DNA of 64,000 bases from Bog-473 sp963791455 (GCA_963791455.1 CAWBSM010000002.1:744001-808000); one strand, 5' to 3'; positions 1-9,772 are shown, counted from the stretch's first letter. Numbers and translations: made by a program. Notes: generated by a model not told the origin, from the sequence alone.

Positions 1-141
1 GTTGAGCCCCGCCGCGTGGACTTGCAGGCCATCGGGCCAGTCACCCTCACCCGTCGCCACGTCGATACCTAGTTCTTTGTTGACGGCGTCGTATTCCTTT
101 GTCGTGACGCCCTCGAATTCCAAGATCACCTGTGCCGGCAT
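1..141 (-). CDS. Partial conserved hypothetical protein (N-terminus only)
   Basis: Only the first 47 codons are present; the gene runs off the left edge of the window. It starts at an ATG preceded by an AGGAGG ribosome binding site six bases upstream. The visible protein begins MPAQVILEFEGVT and continues with a KEYDAVNKELGI stretch, which looks like the first strand and helix of a small alpha/beta-barrel (antibiotic-monooxygenase-like) protein. That fold assignment is an inference from a short fragment; the function is unknown. It lies downstream of the dioxygenase gene on the same strand. Confidence 0.6.
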   Translation of the reverse strand, partial: MPAQVILEFEGVTTKEYDAVNKELGIDVATGEGDWPDGLQVHAAGLN

Positions 142-249
142 GGCCGGTCCTCCTTCGCACGTAGTTCCTGGCGGTCATTATGTCGAGTTGGACACCGCGG
201 TGCCCGGATCAGATTCGATAGGCAGAAAACTCGACTCGGCCCGCGAACA

Positions 250-1122
250 CTACGCGACGCTGCCGACCCGATAGGGCTCGAGATCGAGGCCCGGATAGCG
301 GGCGGCGACGCCTTCCAGTGTTTGCGCGGTCCAGTACGGATCGCCGGGACGAGGGAATCCGAAGAGGTCACGTTCGCGCACGCTGCACTGGGGCATGAAC
401 TTGGCCCAGCGCTCCGGCGACGCCTTGGGCCATGCCATCTTCCCGCCCCAGGTGGTCCCGCGTACTTGGAAGTCCGCCAGGATGGAGAAACGTGACCGGC
501 CCGGCGCGGCGAAGTCGGAGCCGCGGTGCAAGATGTCCGTTCGGTAGACCAGCAGGCTTCCCGCCGGACCGGTGCCCGGCACCTCGATGTCGGCCAGCGA
601 ACCAAGCGGAATGTACAGCGGCGTGTAGGGAACGTCCTTGCCGTCCTGGTAGGGCACGATGTGGGTCGGGCCGTCGTCCTCGGTCACGTCCGACAAGAAG
701 ATGAAGGTCGTGAGTTGTTGGTAGCGCGTCTCGGGACGGGGCACCACCAGGCTGTGGCTGCCGAAGTCGCGGTGCAGCGGCTGGTCGTAGTCGACGGCGC
801 CGGCGTACTTGGCCCACAGCTCCACCTTGTAGAGATGGAGCTCGACGGTTTGCAGGTAGCGCTCGGCCATGTCCACCAGGTCGGGGTGCACAGCCAGGCG
901 ATTGAGGTCCCACGAACGGTACGGGAACTCCTCGACGCCGGCGAACTGGCTCGCCGCGTAGCGCGTGTACCGCTCGGGTTCCGCGAAGTAGTCCTCGGGC
1001 CTCGGGAAGTGGAGCCAGAGTGCATCCTGGGCTGCCGCAACTTCATCCGGACCCAGGAAGCCCTCCATGAGCGAGTAGCCGCGTTCGCGTACCTCGTCGA
1101 GGTTGGTGTCGGGAACCCGCAT
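250..1122 (-). CDS. Phytanoyl-CoA dioxygenase (PhyH) family protein
   Basis: A 290-residue non-haem Fe(II)/2-oxoglutarate dioxygenase of the PhyH family. These enzymes hydroxylate an aliphatic or acyl-CoA-like substrate using 2-oxoglutarate and O2. The HxD iron-binding motif is visible as HRDFGSHS, the distal histidine as DILHRGS, and an arginine follows at PGRSRFS as expected for 2-oxoglutarate binding. I chose the ATG giving MRVPDTNLDEV because homology begins there; an upstream GTG at 1185 would add 21 unconserved residues. The neighbouring divergent gene is a zinc alcohol dehydrogenase, so the two could serve one catabolic route, but the substrate cannot be read from sequence. Confidence 0.85.
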   Translation of the reverse strand: MRVPDTNLDEVRERGYSLMEGFLGPDEVAAAQDALWLHFPRPEDYFAEPERYTRYAASQFAGVEEFPYRSWDLNRLAVHPDLVDMAERYLQTVELHLYKVELWAKYAGAVDYDQPLHRDFGSHSLVVPRPETRYQQLTTFIFLSDVTEDDGPTHIVPYQDGKDVPYTPLYIPLGSLADIEVPGTGPAGSLLVYRTDILHRGSDFAAPGRSRFSILADFQVRGTTWGGKMAWPKASPERWAKFMPQCSVRERDLFGFPRPGDPYWTAQTLEGVAARYPGLDLEPYRVGSVA

Positions 1123-1188
1123 CGCGAAGCACCATAGGCCAGGTCGATTCCCCGTGATCCGCCGGCCCGCCGCGCCTACGCTCACGTC

Positions 1189-2376
1189 GTGCGCGCGGTT
1201 GTGTTCGACATGGCTGACCCCAGCTTCCCGGCTTCACTCGCCGAGCTTCCGGAGCCGGTTCTTCCGGGGCCGTCGTGGGCGCGGATTGCCGTGACGACGG
1301 GCGGGATCTGCGGCAGCGACCTCCACCTCTTCGCACACAACACGGGCCCCTCCCCCACCTTGGCCTCTATCGGAGCCTTCCCGTTCGTGCTCGGGCACGA
1401 GACGGCGGGCCGGGTCGTGGAGACCGGGGCCGACTGCTCCGTGGCCCTCGGGACGCGAGTGGTCCTCGACCCGTGCATCCCCTGCCTTCCCCGGGGCATC
1501 GACCCGCCCTGTGCCAATTGTGCCCGGGGATGGACCTCGTCGTGTCTCAACCTGGACAGCCGCGTCATCAGTTCGGGGCGTTCGCTCGGCTTCACCCAGG
1601 ACCTCGGCGGCGGGTGGGCCGACACGGTGCTGGCGCACCAGTCCATGATCCACCCGCTGCCCGACGCCATCGCAGACCGCGGCGCCAGCCTCTACGAGCC
1701 CGTCTCGATCGCGTGTCACGGTCTGATGCGAGCCATGCCCGAGGACGGCGGTCCGGTTCTTATCGTCGGCGCCGGCATCATCGGATTGGCCGCGCTCGCC
1801 GCCGTGCGCGGGTTGTTCCCGCAACGTCCGGTGACGGTCTTGGCCCGTCACCCGCATCAAGCCGCCGCCGCCGCTGACTGCGGCGCCGACCACGTCGTCC
1901 TGGGGGATCCGGACAACGGTCACTGGGAGGAGCTGGCATCGTTGTCCGATGCACGCGTGGTCGGTCGGAAGCGACACCAGATGCTGATGGGCGGCTTCCC
2001 CTACGTGGTGGAAGCGGTGGGGTCGCCCCAATCGGTCACCGACGCACTGCGCGCGGTGGCCCACCGGGGCACTGTGTTGTTGCTCGGTGCGGCCGGCATC
2101 AGCGAGGTCGACCTCACGCCCATCTGGTACAAGGAGGCCGCGCTGGTGGGCTCCATCGACCACACCGTCGACGCGGCGTCGTCACCAGGGCTGGCCGGCG
2201 GGCCGGATCGCCATTCCGTCGACCGTGCACTCGACGTGCTCTCGGCCGGCTTCCTTCCCGACTCGGTGGTCGTGACGCACGAGTTCTCACTCGGGGACTA
2301 CAGAGAGGCGGTCGAAACGGCTATCGACCGGCACACCTCCCACGCCATCAAGGTGGTGTTTCGACCCGAGCTCTGA
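1189..2376 (+). CDS. Zinc-dependent alcohol dehydrogenase (MDR superfamily)
   Basis: A 395-residue medium-chain dehydrogenase/reductase starting at GTG. The catalytic-zinc region GGICGSDLHLF is followed by the GHE motif (VLGHETAGRVVE). A Cys-rich structural zinc lobe (CIPCLPRG, then CANCARGW and a later Cys) is present, as is the Rossmann motif VGAGIIGLAAL in the NAD(P)-binding half. It probably oxidises an alcohol with NAD(P)+. It is transcribed divergently from the PhyH gene with about 66 bp between the chosen starts. Confidence 0.88.
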   Translation: MRAVVFDMADPSFPASLAELPEPVLPGPSWARIAVTTGGICGSDLHLFAHNTGPSPTLASIGAFPFVLGHETAGRVVETGADCSVALGTRVVLDPCIPCLPRGIDPPCANCARGWTSSCLNLDSRVISSGRSLGFTQDLGGGWADTVLAHQSMIHPLPDAIADRGASLYEPVSIACHGLMRAMPEDGGPVLIVGAGIIGLAALAAVRGLFPQRPVTVLARHPHQAAAAADCGADHVVLGDPDNGHWEELASLSDARVVGRKRHQMLMGGFPYVVEAVGSPQSVTDALRAVAHRGTVLLLGAAGISEVDLTPIWYKEAALVGSIDHTVDAASSPGLAGGPDRHSVDRALDVLSAGFLPDSVVVTHEFSLGDYREAVETAIDRHTSHAIKVVFRPEL

Positions 2377-2403
2377 AATTACTCGCCCGGATCTGGACGG
2401 ACG

Positions 2404-2420
2404 AGCCCGCGCCGCGGGCT
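2404..2420. terminator. GC-rich hairpin after the alcohol dehydrogenase
   Basis: A perfect inverted repeat (AGCCCGC, loop GCC, GCGGGCT) sits 28 bp after the dehydrogenase stop codon and before the next gene. There is no T tract, so termination is only suggested. Confidence 0.3.
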
Positions 2421-2476
2421 GCCGACCGTGGTTCCGCGTCCGAGCCGGACAAACAAGACCTCAGTACGATGCCGAC

Positions 2477-4651
2477 GTGGATCCCCGCGGGGCATCGGCT
2501 GACCAACGGGGCTCTGGGCTGATCGTGCGGGGAGTGAGAACAGGCCCAGTCGTCCTGGCGCTCATGGCCATCGTCATCACGGTCGGCGCACCCACCATGT
2601 CCGCTGGCGCGGCCAGCATCCGCGGGATGGCGGTCGTGAGCACACCGGGTCCAGATCCGGCCTTTCGATGCGATTTCAACGTGAACACGGATGCCTTCAG
2701 CGGCGCGGACGCGACCGCGTCCGCCATCGGGTGGCTCGGAGACCACAACAGCGTGATCACCTGCCTCGGGGGGACCTTCGTCGTGCAGGATGGTCCGGGC
2801 AGTCTCTTCCAAGACGATGGCTTTGGCATCTACGACGGGCAGCGTGCCACCTGGACCGACGCCGAAGGTTACCTGCCGGCGCAAGTGACGACCTTCGATG
2901 ACGGCGGCGCCCGCGTCTCTATCACCGAGTTCGCGGACACGGTGATCCTCGGGAACAGCCCCTTCGTCGCCGTCTACAGCCGCGTCCGCATCGCCAACCC
3001 GACCACCCACACCGTCACGGCAGACCCCGAGGCCTCACCGTCGCTGATCCCGCTCGACAGTGCTTCCAACGAGGTGGCCCCGCACCAGGCCGTTGATCAC
3101 GACTACGTGGTCGTCTCGGACCGTTTCGGCAGTGCAGCTCCCTGGCCGAGCGCCGTCAGCCTCGCTTCCGCCGGCGGATTCGACGGGCACTTCGCCCACA
3201 TGCGTGCTTTCTGGAACGATCAACTGGCTGGGATCGCCCAAATCAAGGTTCCGGATGCCGCCCTGGTCGACGCCTACAAGAGCGGCTTCATCACGACCCA
3301 GATCACGCGGAGCGGTGATGCGCTCGACACCGGTGTCAATGGCTACGAGAGCGAGTACAGCCACGACGTGGTGGGGATTCTCACCAATCTCTTCACCCAG
3401 GGGTACTTCACGGACGCCCATGCTTTGTTGACCGAGGCACGCGACGTCGTGGGCTCCCAGGGCCAGTACGTCGACGGCCTGTGGACCTACGCCGTGCCGT
3501 GGGCCGTGTACCTACTCAAGACCGGTGACACCACGTTCGTCGCACAGAACTTCGCATCCGCGGGAGCCCAGGGCGCGGCTCAACCCAGCATCGAGGATGC
3601 TGCCCACGTGATCGCCGCCGACCGCACGGGACCCATGGGGACGATGGAAGCGACGAACGACATCGACACCCAGGGGTACTGGACCACCGACGACTACGAG
3701 GCGCTGCTCGGCCTGGCCGCCTACCGCGACCTCGCCTCCGCCCTCGGCAACACGACCGAGGCCACCTGGGCCACGGCGGAGTACAGCAGTCTCCTTGCGG
3801 CGACCAACACCGTGCTCGAGCAGACCATCGGCCGTAACGGCCTCGACTACCTGCCCTGCTCGCTGGTGCAACCGAACACCGCCAACCGCTGCAACGACCC
3901 CAAGGACGCCAACTGGACGTCGCCCTTCGGGTTCGGCAGCTGGGCCTGGGAGGGGGATCTGCTCGGTGCCCCCCTCAGTGGCCCCGGGCTCGCGCTGATC
4001 GATGCCACCTACTCCTACGGCTTTGGACGCTTGCGCGGGGTGCTCCCGCCCGACACCACCGGCGGGTTCCCCGGCGACTACTACTCGAGCGCCTACGACG
4101 CAGCCAACGGTGCGGCTGGACTGCAGAGTACGAAACACCGCGATCAGGGAATCCTCGACTACGAGTTCATGATCGCCAACAGCCAGAGCGGTCCTTTCTC
4201 GTGGTGGGAGAGCTCGAGCGCCCCCGACCACGCCACACCCTGGGTCGGCCGCCATCCCGCCACGGGCCAAGGGTCGTCACCGCACGCCTGGGGCATGGCC
4301 GGCGCCAACAAGGTGCTGCTTGACTCCCTGGTCGCCCAGCAGGCCGGCGGAACGTTGCTCGTGGGCCGCGGTGTTCCGCCAACCTGGCTGCGCGGGGGCA
4401 CGCCGATCACGGTTTCCAACTTCCCCACCTCGGGCGGCCGACGAATCGGCATCACGATGACCTCCGCCGCCGGATCGATCTCCCTGACGCTGCACGGAAC
4501 GGCACCGGCGGGTCCGGTGCTCTTCCAGCTGCCCTCGTTCATCGGCAACGTCGCGTCCACCTCCTCGGGCACCGTCGACGAGGCCACTGGCACGGTCAAA
4601 CTGCCGCCGACCGTCCGCCACGTGACGGTCACCTTGCGCCAGGCTCCTTGA
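2477..4651 (+). CDS. Secreted six-hairpin-glycosidase-like protein
   Basis: A protein of up to 724 residues, with a GTG start at 2477 or an alternative GTG at 2525. The second choice puts a signal peptide (basic RGVRTG, then a hydrophobic stretch ending near SAGAAS) at the very N-terminus. The first third looks beta-rich and the middle (about residues 260-600) is helical with repeated Trp/Tyr-rich segments (LWTYAVPWAVYLL, QGYWTTDDYEALLGLA), the pattern of an (alpha/alpha)6-barrel glycoside hydrolase. A beta-rich C-terminus follows. The exact GH family and substrate are not recognisable to me. It is convergent with the next gene and their 3' ends overlap by 23 bp. Confidence 0.6.
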   Translation: MDPRGASADQRGSGLIVRGVRTGPVVLALMAIVITVGAPTMSAGAASIRGMAVVSTPGPDPAFRCDFNVNTDAFSGADATASAIGWLGDHNSVITCLGGTFVVQDGPGSLFQDDGFGIYDGQRATWTDAEGYLPAQVTTFDDGGARVSITEFADTVILGNSPFVAVYSRVRIANPTTHTVTADPEASPSLIPLDSASNEVAPHQAVDHDYVVVSDRFGSAAPWPSAVSLASAGGFDGHFAHMRAFWNDQLAGIAQIKVPDAALVDAYKSGFITTQITRSGDALDTGVNGYESEYSHDVVGILTNLFTQGYFTDAHALLTEARDVVGSQGQYVDGLWTYAVPWAVYLLKTGDTTFVAQNFASAGAQGAAQPSIEDAAHVIAADRTGPMGTMEATNDIDTQGYWTTDDYEALLGLAAYRDLASALGNTTEATWATAEYSSLLAATNTVLEQTIGRNGLDYLPCSLVQPNTANRCNDPKDANWTSPFGFGSWAWEGDLLGAPLSGPGLALIDATYSYGFGRLRGVLPPDTTGGFPGDYYSSAYDAANGAAGLQSTKHRDQGILDYEFMIANSQSGPFSWWESSSAPDHATPWVGRHPATGQGSSPHAWGMAGANKVLLDSLVAQQAGGTLLVGRGVPPTWLRGGTPITVSNFPTSGGRRIGITMTSAAGSISLTLHGTAPAGPVLFQLPSFIGNVASTSSGTVDEATGTVKLPPTVRHVTVTLRQAP

Positions 4652-5891
4652 CCGTCACGTTGATCACCCGGCCTTCGCCGACTCCTTCGCGACGGTGAAC
4701 AGTTGCGTGACCTCTGAGTGAGAGCATGATCGCGATCAAGGTGATGAAGGCCATGGTTGCGATTACGTAGATGTTGGCGCGCACGTACCAGAGCACGCCC
4801 GAGCCCCTGGAGGTGAACGGCAGCATCACGACGAAAGGCAGCGCAGCCGCCAGCGCCCACCGCTCGCCTCTGGCCGGTCGATCCACACCGGCAACGAGCC
4901 AAATCAAGACCGGAACGATCCATACGTAGTGATGGGTCCACGAAATCGGCGAGAGCATCAACCCGGTCGCCGCGCAAATGAGCACCGCGAGGAGGGCCGA
5001 CGACCGGCGGTAGGCGGCGGCCGCGAGTGTGACCCCGACACATAAGAGCAAGATGCAGACGAGAGCGACATGCCAGCTCGAGAGCGCCACGTGCCCTCTG
5101 GTGATTGCGGCGCGCAGCGACTGGTTGCCCAAGAGCTGGCGATTGCCGATTCGCCCCACATCGAGGGCGTCCTTGGTGAAGTACAGCCATGATCCGCGCG
5201 GATCCACGGCGAACATCGCGCCGGTAGCCGCCACAAAGCTGAACGTCGCGTTCCGAGCAGTTCGCCATTGGCGGGACACGACCAGATAGGCGATGAAAAC
5301 GAGCGGCGTGAGTTTGATCGCCGCCGCGAGACCGACGAGGACACCGCGGGGCACGTTCCGACCTCGGCAACGGACGCCCATCGTCAAATCAGCGACGATC
5401 ATGAGCGTCAACATGATGTTGATCTGTCCGAGGGCGAGGTCGATACGAACTGGGTACAAGAGCAATCCCATGGGTGCCAGTAGGAGGAGGGCGGTACGCC
5501 AGTCCGTACGGACTGGCGTACGGGCTCGAGCAGCAGCGATGCTCACGACGATCAATGCAGCGAGTGCGGCGAGATTCAGGGCATCCCAGGTGATCTGACC
5601 GATAAAGGTCGAGAGGCCCGAAAGTGGCCAGAACAGGACCGCGGCAAATGGCGGATAGGTGAAGAGGAGACTCCGCCCTTGAACGGTGATCTCAGAGGAA
5701 TACAGACCCGAACCAAAGACGTGCTCGCCACCCATCCGGTAGACCTGAAGGTCCATCTGGGGTTGGTGCGAGAGCCATGCGAGGCAGAGCGCGAGGGCCG
5801 CAGCGGACGCGAACCCGACGACCCAGAGCACCCGGGGGCTCAGCGCGACGAGGGAGAGCCTCCGGGCAGAAACCGAAGGCCGTCGTCCCAA
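4629..5891 (-). CDS. GT-C membrane glycosyltransferase, GT87/DUF2029-like
   Basis: About 420 residues with roughly ten hydrophobic segments. The N-terminal periplasmic loop carries DLQVYRMGG with the acidic residue typical of GT-C enzymes, then FTYPPFAAVLFWPLS, characteristic of the DUF2029/GT87 family that uses polyprenyl-phosphate-linked sugars. I chose the TTG start because GAGGG lies seven bases upstream and it falls just after the stop of the preceding glycosyltransferase gene; GTG at 5829-5831 is an alternative. The two genes probably form one unit for mannolipid or glycan assembly. The acceptor is unknown. Confidence 0.72.
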   Translation of the reverse strand: MGRRPSVSARRLSLVALSPRVLWVVGFASAAALALCLAWLSHQPQMDLQVYRMGGEHVFGSGLYSSEITVQGRSLLFTYPPFAAVLFWPLSGLSTFIGQITWDALNLAALAALIVVSIAAARARTPVRTDWRTALLLLAPMGLLLYPVRIDLALGQINIMLTLMIVADLTMGVRCRGRNVPRGVLVGLAAAIKLTPLVFIAYLVVSRQWRTARNATFSFVAATGAMFAVDPRGSWLYFTKDALDVGRIGNRQLLGNQSLRAAITRGHVALSSWHVALVCILLLCVGVTLAAAAYRRSSALLAVLICAATGLMLSPISWTHHYVWIVPVLIWLVAGVDRPARGERWALAAALPFVVMLPFTSRGSGVLWYVRANIYVIATMAFITLIAIMLSLRGHATVHRREGVGEGRVINVTVKEPGAR

Positions 5892-5901
5892 GGAGTAACC
5901 C

Positions 5902-7446
5902 TCAGACCGTAGCGCCGCGTCCTCCGTCAACAGCTCGGTCGCCGGCGGCCGTAGAGCGAGCTCGTGGGAGCAGGTCGAGCCCCTCCCACAATGGCAGCCA
6001 ACGGATCCACATCGCCGCGAGGGCGATGATCCCGGCAAACCAGACGAGGACGCCAAAGGGCAGCACGCTCCAGGCCGTCATGGCACACAAGACCAGGATT
6101 GCGGCGCGCTGGACGCCACCGTTGCCGAGGGTGCACGCCACTACGGGGAGCGCCCACAGCAAGTACCAGGGCTGTGGATTGGCAGCACAGAGCGCCATCA
6201 CCGCCAAGCCCACGGCGAGCGCGCCGACCCAACTCCTTCCGCGTGGCGCGCAGAGGACCAGAACGACGGCCGCCAGGATTCCCACGAGCTGCGCCAGGTT
6301 CACCGGCCCCGATGCGGTGATTCCGGCGAGACGCAGCACCGAGAAGGAACTGGCGACGGTACCGAGCGAAGCAGACTTGAGCCAGTTGAACCCGCCGCCG
6401 CTGCCGAACCCGGTCACCGCCAGTAGGCCGACGGTCAAGGCGAGACTGGCCACCATCGCCACGGCACGTCGGGGCCAGGACTCTTTCCAGCACCACCAGG
6501 CGATGGCCAACACGGCGAGCGCGGCGGGCGCCTTGACACTCACAGCGACGGCAGCCATTGCGAGCGCCCACCACGGTTGCTTCGTCACCGCGAGGGCGAT
6601 TCCGGCGACGATCAGTCCGATCATGACCGCCTCGTTGTGGATACCGCCGACGAGGAGGATGAGCACCCCGGGATTGGCGACGCCCGCGACCACTGCTTCG
6701 ACGGGGTTGGCGCCGCGAGCGGCGGCAACCCGCGCGACGCCCCAAGAGCACAGCACCAGAGCGGCAATGACGGCAAGTCGCCAGCATTCGACCGCGATCC
6801 AGGGATGCCCGCCCGAGACCGTCGCGAAGAAAGCGGAGAGATCGACGGCACTCGGCCCGTAGATTGAGGGACCAGTTCGATACCTCGGATCGACGCCGGA
6901 GAGCCAGATCGAATGGCCGAGGAGACGGAGCGGGCTCGCCGAGCTTGACCCTGAGGCCACCAGCTTGCCTTGGGCCGCGTAGAGCCAGACGTCCTGGCTG
7001 GCAAATGGGGCTGCGAACAGCAACGGCGCCGTCCATGCGGCCAGCACCCACCACAGGTCGCGGAACCCAAGTCCCGGATCAGCCCGCACCGCACGCCAAA
7101 GACGGAGCCACGCGGTCACCAGGAGCACGACACCGACGAGGGCAGCAGCCAGGACCAGCAGATGCCCTGAGGGCACCCCGGGACCGCTGTTCGCTGGGTC
7201 GGCCCACCCTGGAGTCACCGGACCCTCCCAAGACGGGGCGGCACCCGCGCCAGCGAAGGGCCAGAGGCCACCTGCGTGTGGCCCGAACGGCGAGGCGGGG
7301 AGGTCGCTGGCCAGAGCCAACAGGGCGGAACCGCTGGCCCCCAGCACCGCCGTGCCGACCAATCCAGCGATCGGTCGGCCCAGCCGTTGTGGCGCGGAAA
7401 GTGCCGCCGACGACCTGCGGTCTGCTAGCAGCGCGCTCCTGCCCAC
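5902..7446 (-). CDS. MptB-like polyprenol-phosphomannose-dependent mannosyltransferase
   Basis: A 514-residue polytopic GT-C protein. The conserved MptB segments are visible: FASQDVWLYAAQGKLVASG in the first large loop and GGIHNEAVMIGLIVAG further on, plus a Pro-rich ectodomain near residues 45-95. In mycobacteria MptB adds alpha-1,6-mannose in lipomannan synthesis; here I infer a similar role in a cell-envelope mannan. It is followed by a GT87-like gene on the same strand. About 12-13 membrane segments are predicted by eye. Confidence 0.78.
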   Translation of the reverse strand: MGRSALLADRRSSAALSAPQRLGRPIAGLVGTAVLGASGSALLALASDLPASPFGPHAGGLWPFAGAGAAPSWEGPVTPGWADPANSGPGVPSGHLLVLAAALVGVVLLVTAWLRLWRAVRADPGLGFRDLWWVLAAWTAPLLFAAPFASQDVWLYAAQGKLVASGSSSASPLRLLGHSIWLSGVDPRYRTGPSIYGPSAVDLSAFFATVSGGHPWIAVECWRLAVIAALVLCSWGVARVAAARGANPVEAVVAGVANPGVLILLVGGIHNEAVMIGLIVAGIALAVTKQPWWALAMAAVAVSVKAPAALAVLAIAWWCWKESWPRRAVAMVASLALTVGLLAVTGFGSGGGFNWLKSASLGTVASSFSVLRLAGITASGPVNLAQLVGILAAVVLVLCAPRGRSWVGALAVGLAVMALCAANPQPWYLLWALPVVACTLGNGGVQRAAILVLCAMTAWSVLPFGVLVWFAGIIALAAMWIRWLPLWEGLDLLPRARSTAAGDRAVDGGRGATV

Positions 7447-7592
7447 GCACGGATTGTCGGTCGTTTGGGTCCGATCAGAAATGGTCCATTCGGCCTAGGC
7501 GATCGAATGACCAGTCCCTGATACTTCACCCACCGCCCAGAAGCGAGCCGTACGGCGTCGGCGAGTTCTCTGCGGACTCGCGCCCGCTCCTC

Positions 7593-8201
7593 TCACGGTG
7601 GGCTGCCATCCCATTCAGAGAGTGGCCGGCAGTGCCAGCGCCAGGAGCTCTGATGCACGCGGCCGACCAGCTCGATCCGCCCGGTGGCCCACAACAGCAA
7701 GCGCCAGGGGTCGTCGTCGGGGCCTACGGTGTGCCAGGGGGACAGCCGGGCCAGAACGGCTGCGGCGAGTGCGACATCGTGGGTGAACGGAATGCCGAGG
7801 CCGCGGGCGGCGTCGTCGCCGTGCACGAGCAGCTCGGCGCACGCCATCGCCGCAAAACCCGAGGGGTCCGGCGACCCGAAAGGATGGAACCCCCGCGTCT
7901 CCGCCGGGGCCGCGTCGACCCCCGCCGCGAGCGCGCGGGACGCCGCCAGCAGGCTGGTCAGCAAGCTCGAATTGGAGGCATCGACGAGGACCGTCACCTC
8001 GAAGGCCGCGTTCTCCCGCCCGCTCCACATGTCGACCGAATACCACAGCGGACGCTCGGCGGCATGCGCCACCACCGAGGCCACGGTGAACTCGAGTCCT
8101 GGAACCGGAACGCTCCAGTCGGCACCGATGGCCGGCTCGAGGGTCCGCTCGCACAACTCGGCGGCGGCCCGGACATTGTCGCCGGTCACGGTCGCCACCA
8201 T
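7593..8201 (-). CDS. Maleylpyruvate isomerase N-terminal / DinB-type protein
   Basis: A 202-residue protein starting at the ATG for MVATVTGDN; 36 more residues upstream are possible but unconserved in character. It has the helical DinB-like layout: an early VVAHAAERPLW helix with the metal-ligand His, a central AELLVHGDDAARGLGI segment with a second His and Asp, and a C-terminal RIELVGR region. The family includes mycothiol-dependent isomerases and many proteins of unknown role. The Shine-Dalgarno is weak. It lies alone between a glycosyltransferase gene and a divergent hypothetical gene. Confidence 0.75.
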   Translation of the reverse strand: MVATVTGDNVRAAAELCERTLEPAIGADWSVPVPGLEFTVASVVAHAAERPLWYSVDMWSGRENAAFEVTVLVDASNSSLLTSLLAASRALAAGVDAAPAETRGFHPFGSPDPSGFAAMACAELLVHGDDAARGLGIPFTHDVALAAAVLARLSPWHTVGPDDDPWRLLLWATGRIELVGRVHQSSWRWHCRPLSEWDGSPP

Positions 8202-8399
8202 AACGAGATGGGTTCCGTGTTGTGTGTCCGGAGATCTGGGGCCGCACCAGTAGGGAAATAAGGCACTAGTGCCGGAGTGCGCAGATAGGCACACTGGCTG
8301 ACGATGCACCTTTCACGCGTCGACAGAGACCAGTCTCTCCATCGGCCGACGGACGGCGACGAGAACCCCCCGGTTCGAGTGCTGGCAACTCGGTGACCG

Positions 8400-8828
8400 A
8401 TGGAACCGACAAACCGCTCCAAAGTGCCCGCTGACGCGAAGGCCAGCGATTGCGCCACCCTCTACCTGTGTCGCCAGGGCTCGACGTGGGTGGTCGTGAT
8501 CAAGTCCCCCCGAATGACGGGCGCCCTGCGTCTCCGTCATTCGGGTCGTGACCCCTATGACGCTCGCTTCGAGCTCCTTTCCGTGGCCCGTCGAGCCTGC
8601 CCGGATGCGGCCATCGTCAGCACGGACGGTGCGCTGGAAGGCGCCGACTACGAGTGGCGCCTCGAGGTGCGCGGCACCGAGGCACAGGCGGGCGATCTGG
8701 GCCTGGCGATCCACCACGCGCTCTCGGCTGAGGCGCCCGCGCACGTGAAGCGGCTCCCACAACGGGGGGCGGGCCGCCGCTGTCATTGGGGCTTGGCCCC
8801 GGTCTCGGGCCGGCCACGGTCTTTCTGA
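8400..8828 (+). CDS. Hypothetical protein, 142 residues
   Basis: The reading frame shows strong third-position GC typical of coding sequence here. The protein is soluble-looking and mixed alpha/beta, with a beta stretch (STWVVVIKS, DYEWRLEVRG) and a basic Cys-containing tail. I do not recognise a family. It stands alone between divergent and convergent neighbours, so context gives no clue. Confidence 0.5.
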   Translation: MEPTNRSKVPADAKASDCATLYLCRQGSTWVVVIKSPRMTGALRLRHSGRDPYDARFELLSVARRACPDAAIVSTDGALEGADYEWRLEVRGTEAQAGDLGLAIHHALSAEAPAHVKRLPQRGAGRRCHWGLAPVSGRPRSF

Positions 8829-8881
8829 CAGCGGCCGGTCGCCGCCATCTTGGCGCCGACCACGCACACGGGCCAAGGTCC

Positions 8882-9754
8882 TCAGTCGCCCACTCCGAGG
8901 GGCGCGGTGCCCTTCACGCTGGTCCGGTACATCTCGCGCCGCACGCCCGAATAGTCGTTGAGTGCGTTGTGCATTGTGCAGCGATTGTCCCAAATGGCAA
9001 GCGTATGGACCGACCAGCGCAGGCGGCAGGTGAAGTTCTCGTTGATGCTGTTGCGATGCAGATGCGCCAGCAGCGCCGCTGACTCCTCCTTTGTCCACCC
9101 CTCGAACCGGGTGGTGTAGACCGGGTTGACGTAGAGAGCCCGCCGACCGGTGACCGGATGGACGGCCACGACGGGATGGACCTCTTCCGAGTAGGCCGCG
9201 GGGGATGGGGCGATCGCCATGGAGGTGAAGTCCTTGAACTGGTCGAGGAGGCCGCCGGTGCCGTACGCCATGCCGGCCGAGTGGACCGCCCTCAACCCGT
9301 CGAGCATCGTCCTGAGCCCGTCCGACAGGGTCCCGTAGGCGAGATACTGGTTCGACCACACCGTGTCGCCTCCGTGGTCCGGAACCTCCCAGGCGTGCAA
9401 CAACGTGTAGGCCGGCGGGGCGGGCAGGTAGCTCAGGTCGCTGTGCCACACGTTGGCGAAGTTCAAGACGTCGGTCGGCTCCTTGATGACCCGGATGACG
9501 TAGGGCCGGTCTTCGAGCGGGTCGACGAATGGCGTGACGTCACGGCCGCCGAGCAGATCAGTCACGCGCTCGAGGTCGTCGAGGCCGAGGTCCTGTTCGG
9601 GCAGGAAGACGACGAGATGATGGGCCAGCGCGCGGCGCAGCTCATCCAGCTGGGCCGGCTCCGAGACCTCGCGCAGGTCGATGCCCGTCACGGATGCGCC
9701 GAGCGCGCCGGCCACGGGCTCCACCCTGAGCGTCGTAGGTCGAGCCGTTGTCAC
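8882..9754 (-). CDS. TauD/TfdA family 2-oxoglutarate dioxygenase
   Basis: A 290-residue Fe(II)/2-oxoglutarate dioxygenase. The N-terminal GASVTGIDLREV, the iron-binding VWHSDLSYL (HxD), the distal His in CTMHNALNDY and the 2-oxoglutarate-binding Arg in RREMYRTSVKG are all present. Family members oxidise taurine, alkylsulfates, chlorophenoxyacetates and related acids; the substrate here is unknown. It is 18 bp downstream of the amidohydrolase gene on the same strand, so the two are likely co-transcribed. Confidence 0.87.
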   Translation of the reverse strand: MTTARPTTLRVEPVAGALGASVTGIDLREVSEPAQLDELRRALAHHLVVFLPEQDLGLDDLERVTDLLGGRDVTPFVDPLEDRPYVIRVIKEPTDVLNFANVWHSDLSYLPAPPAYTLLHAWEVPDHGGDTVWSNQYLAYGTLSDGLRTMLDGLRAVHSAGMAYGTGGLLDQFKDFTSMAIAPSPAAYSEEVHPVVAVHPVTGRRALYVNPVYTTRFEGWTKEESAALLAHLHRNSINENFTCRLRWSVHTLAIWDNRCTMHNALNDYSGVRREMYRTSVKGTAPLGVGD

Positions 9755-9772
9755 GTCGTTTCTCCTCGTCGT

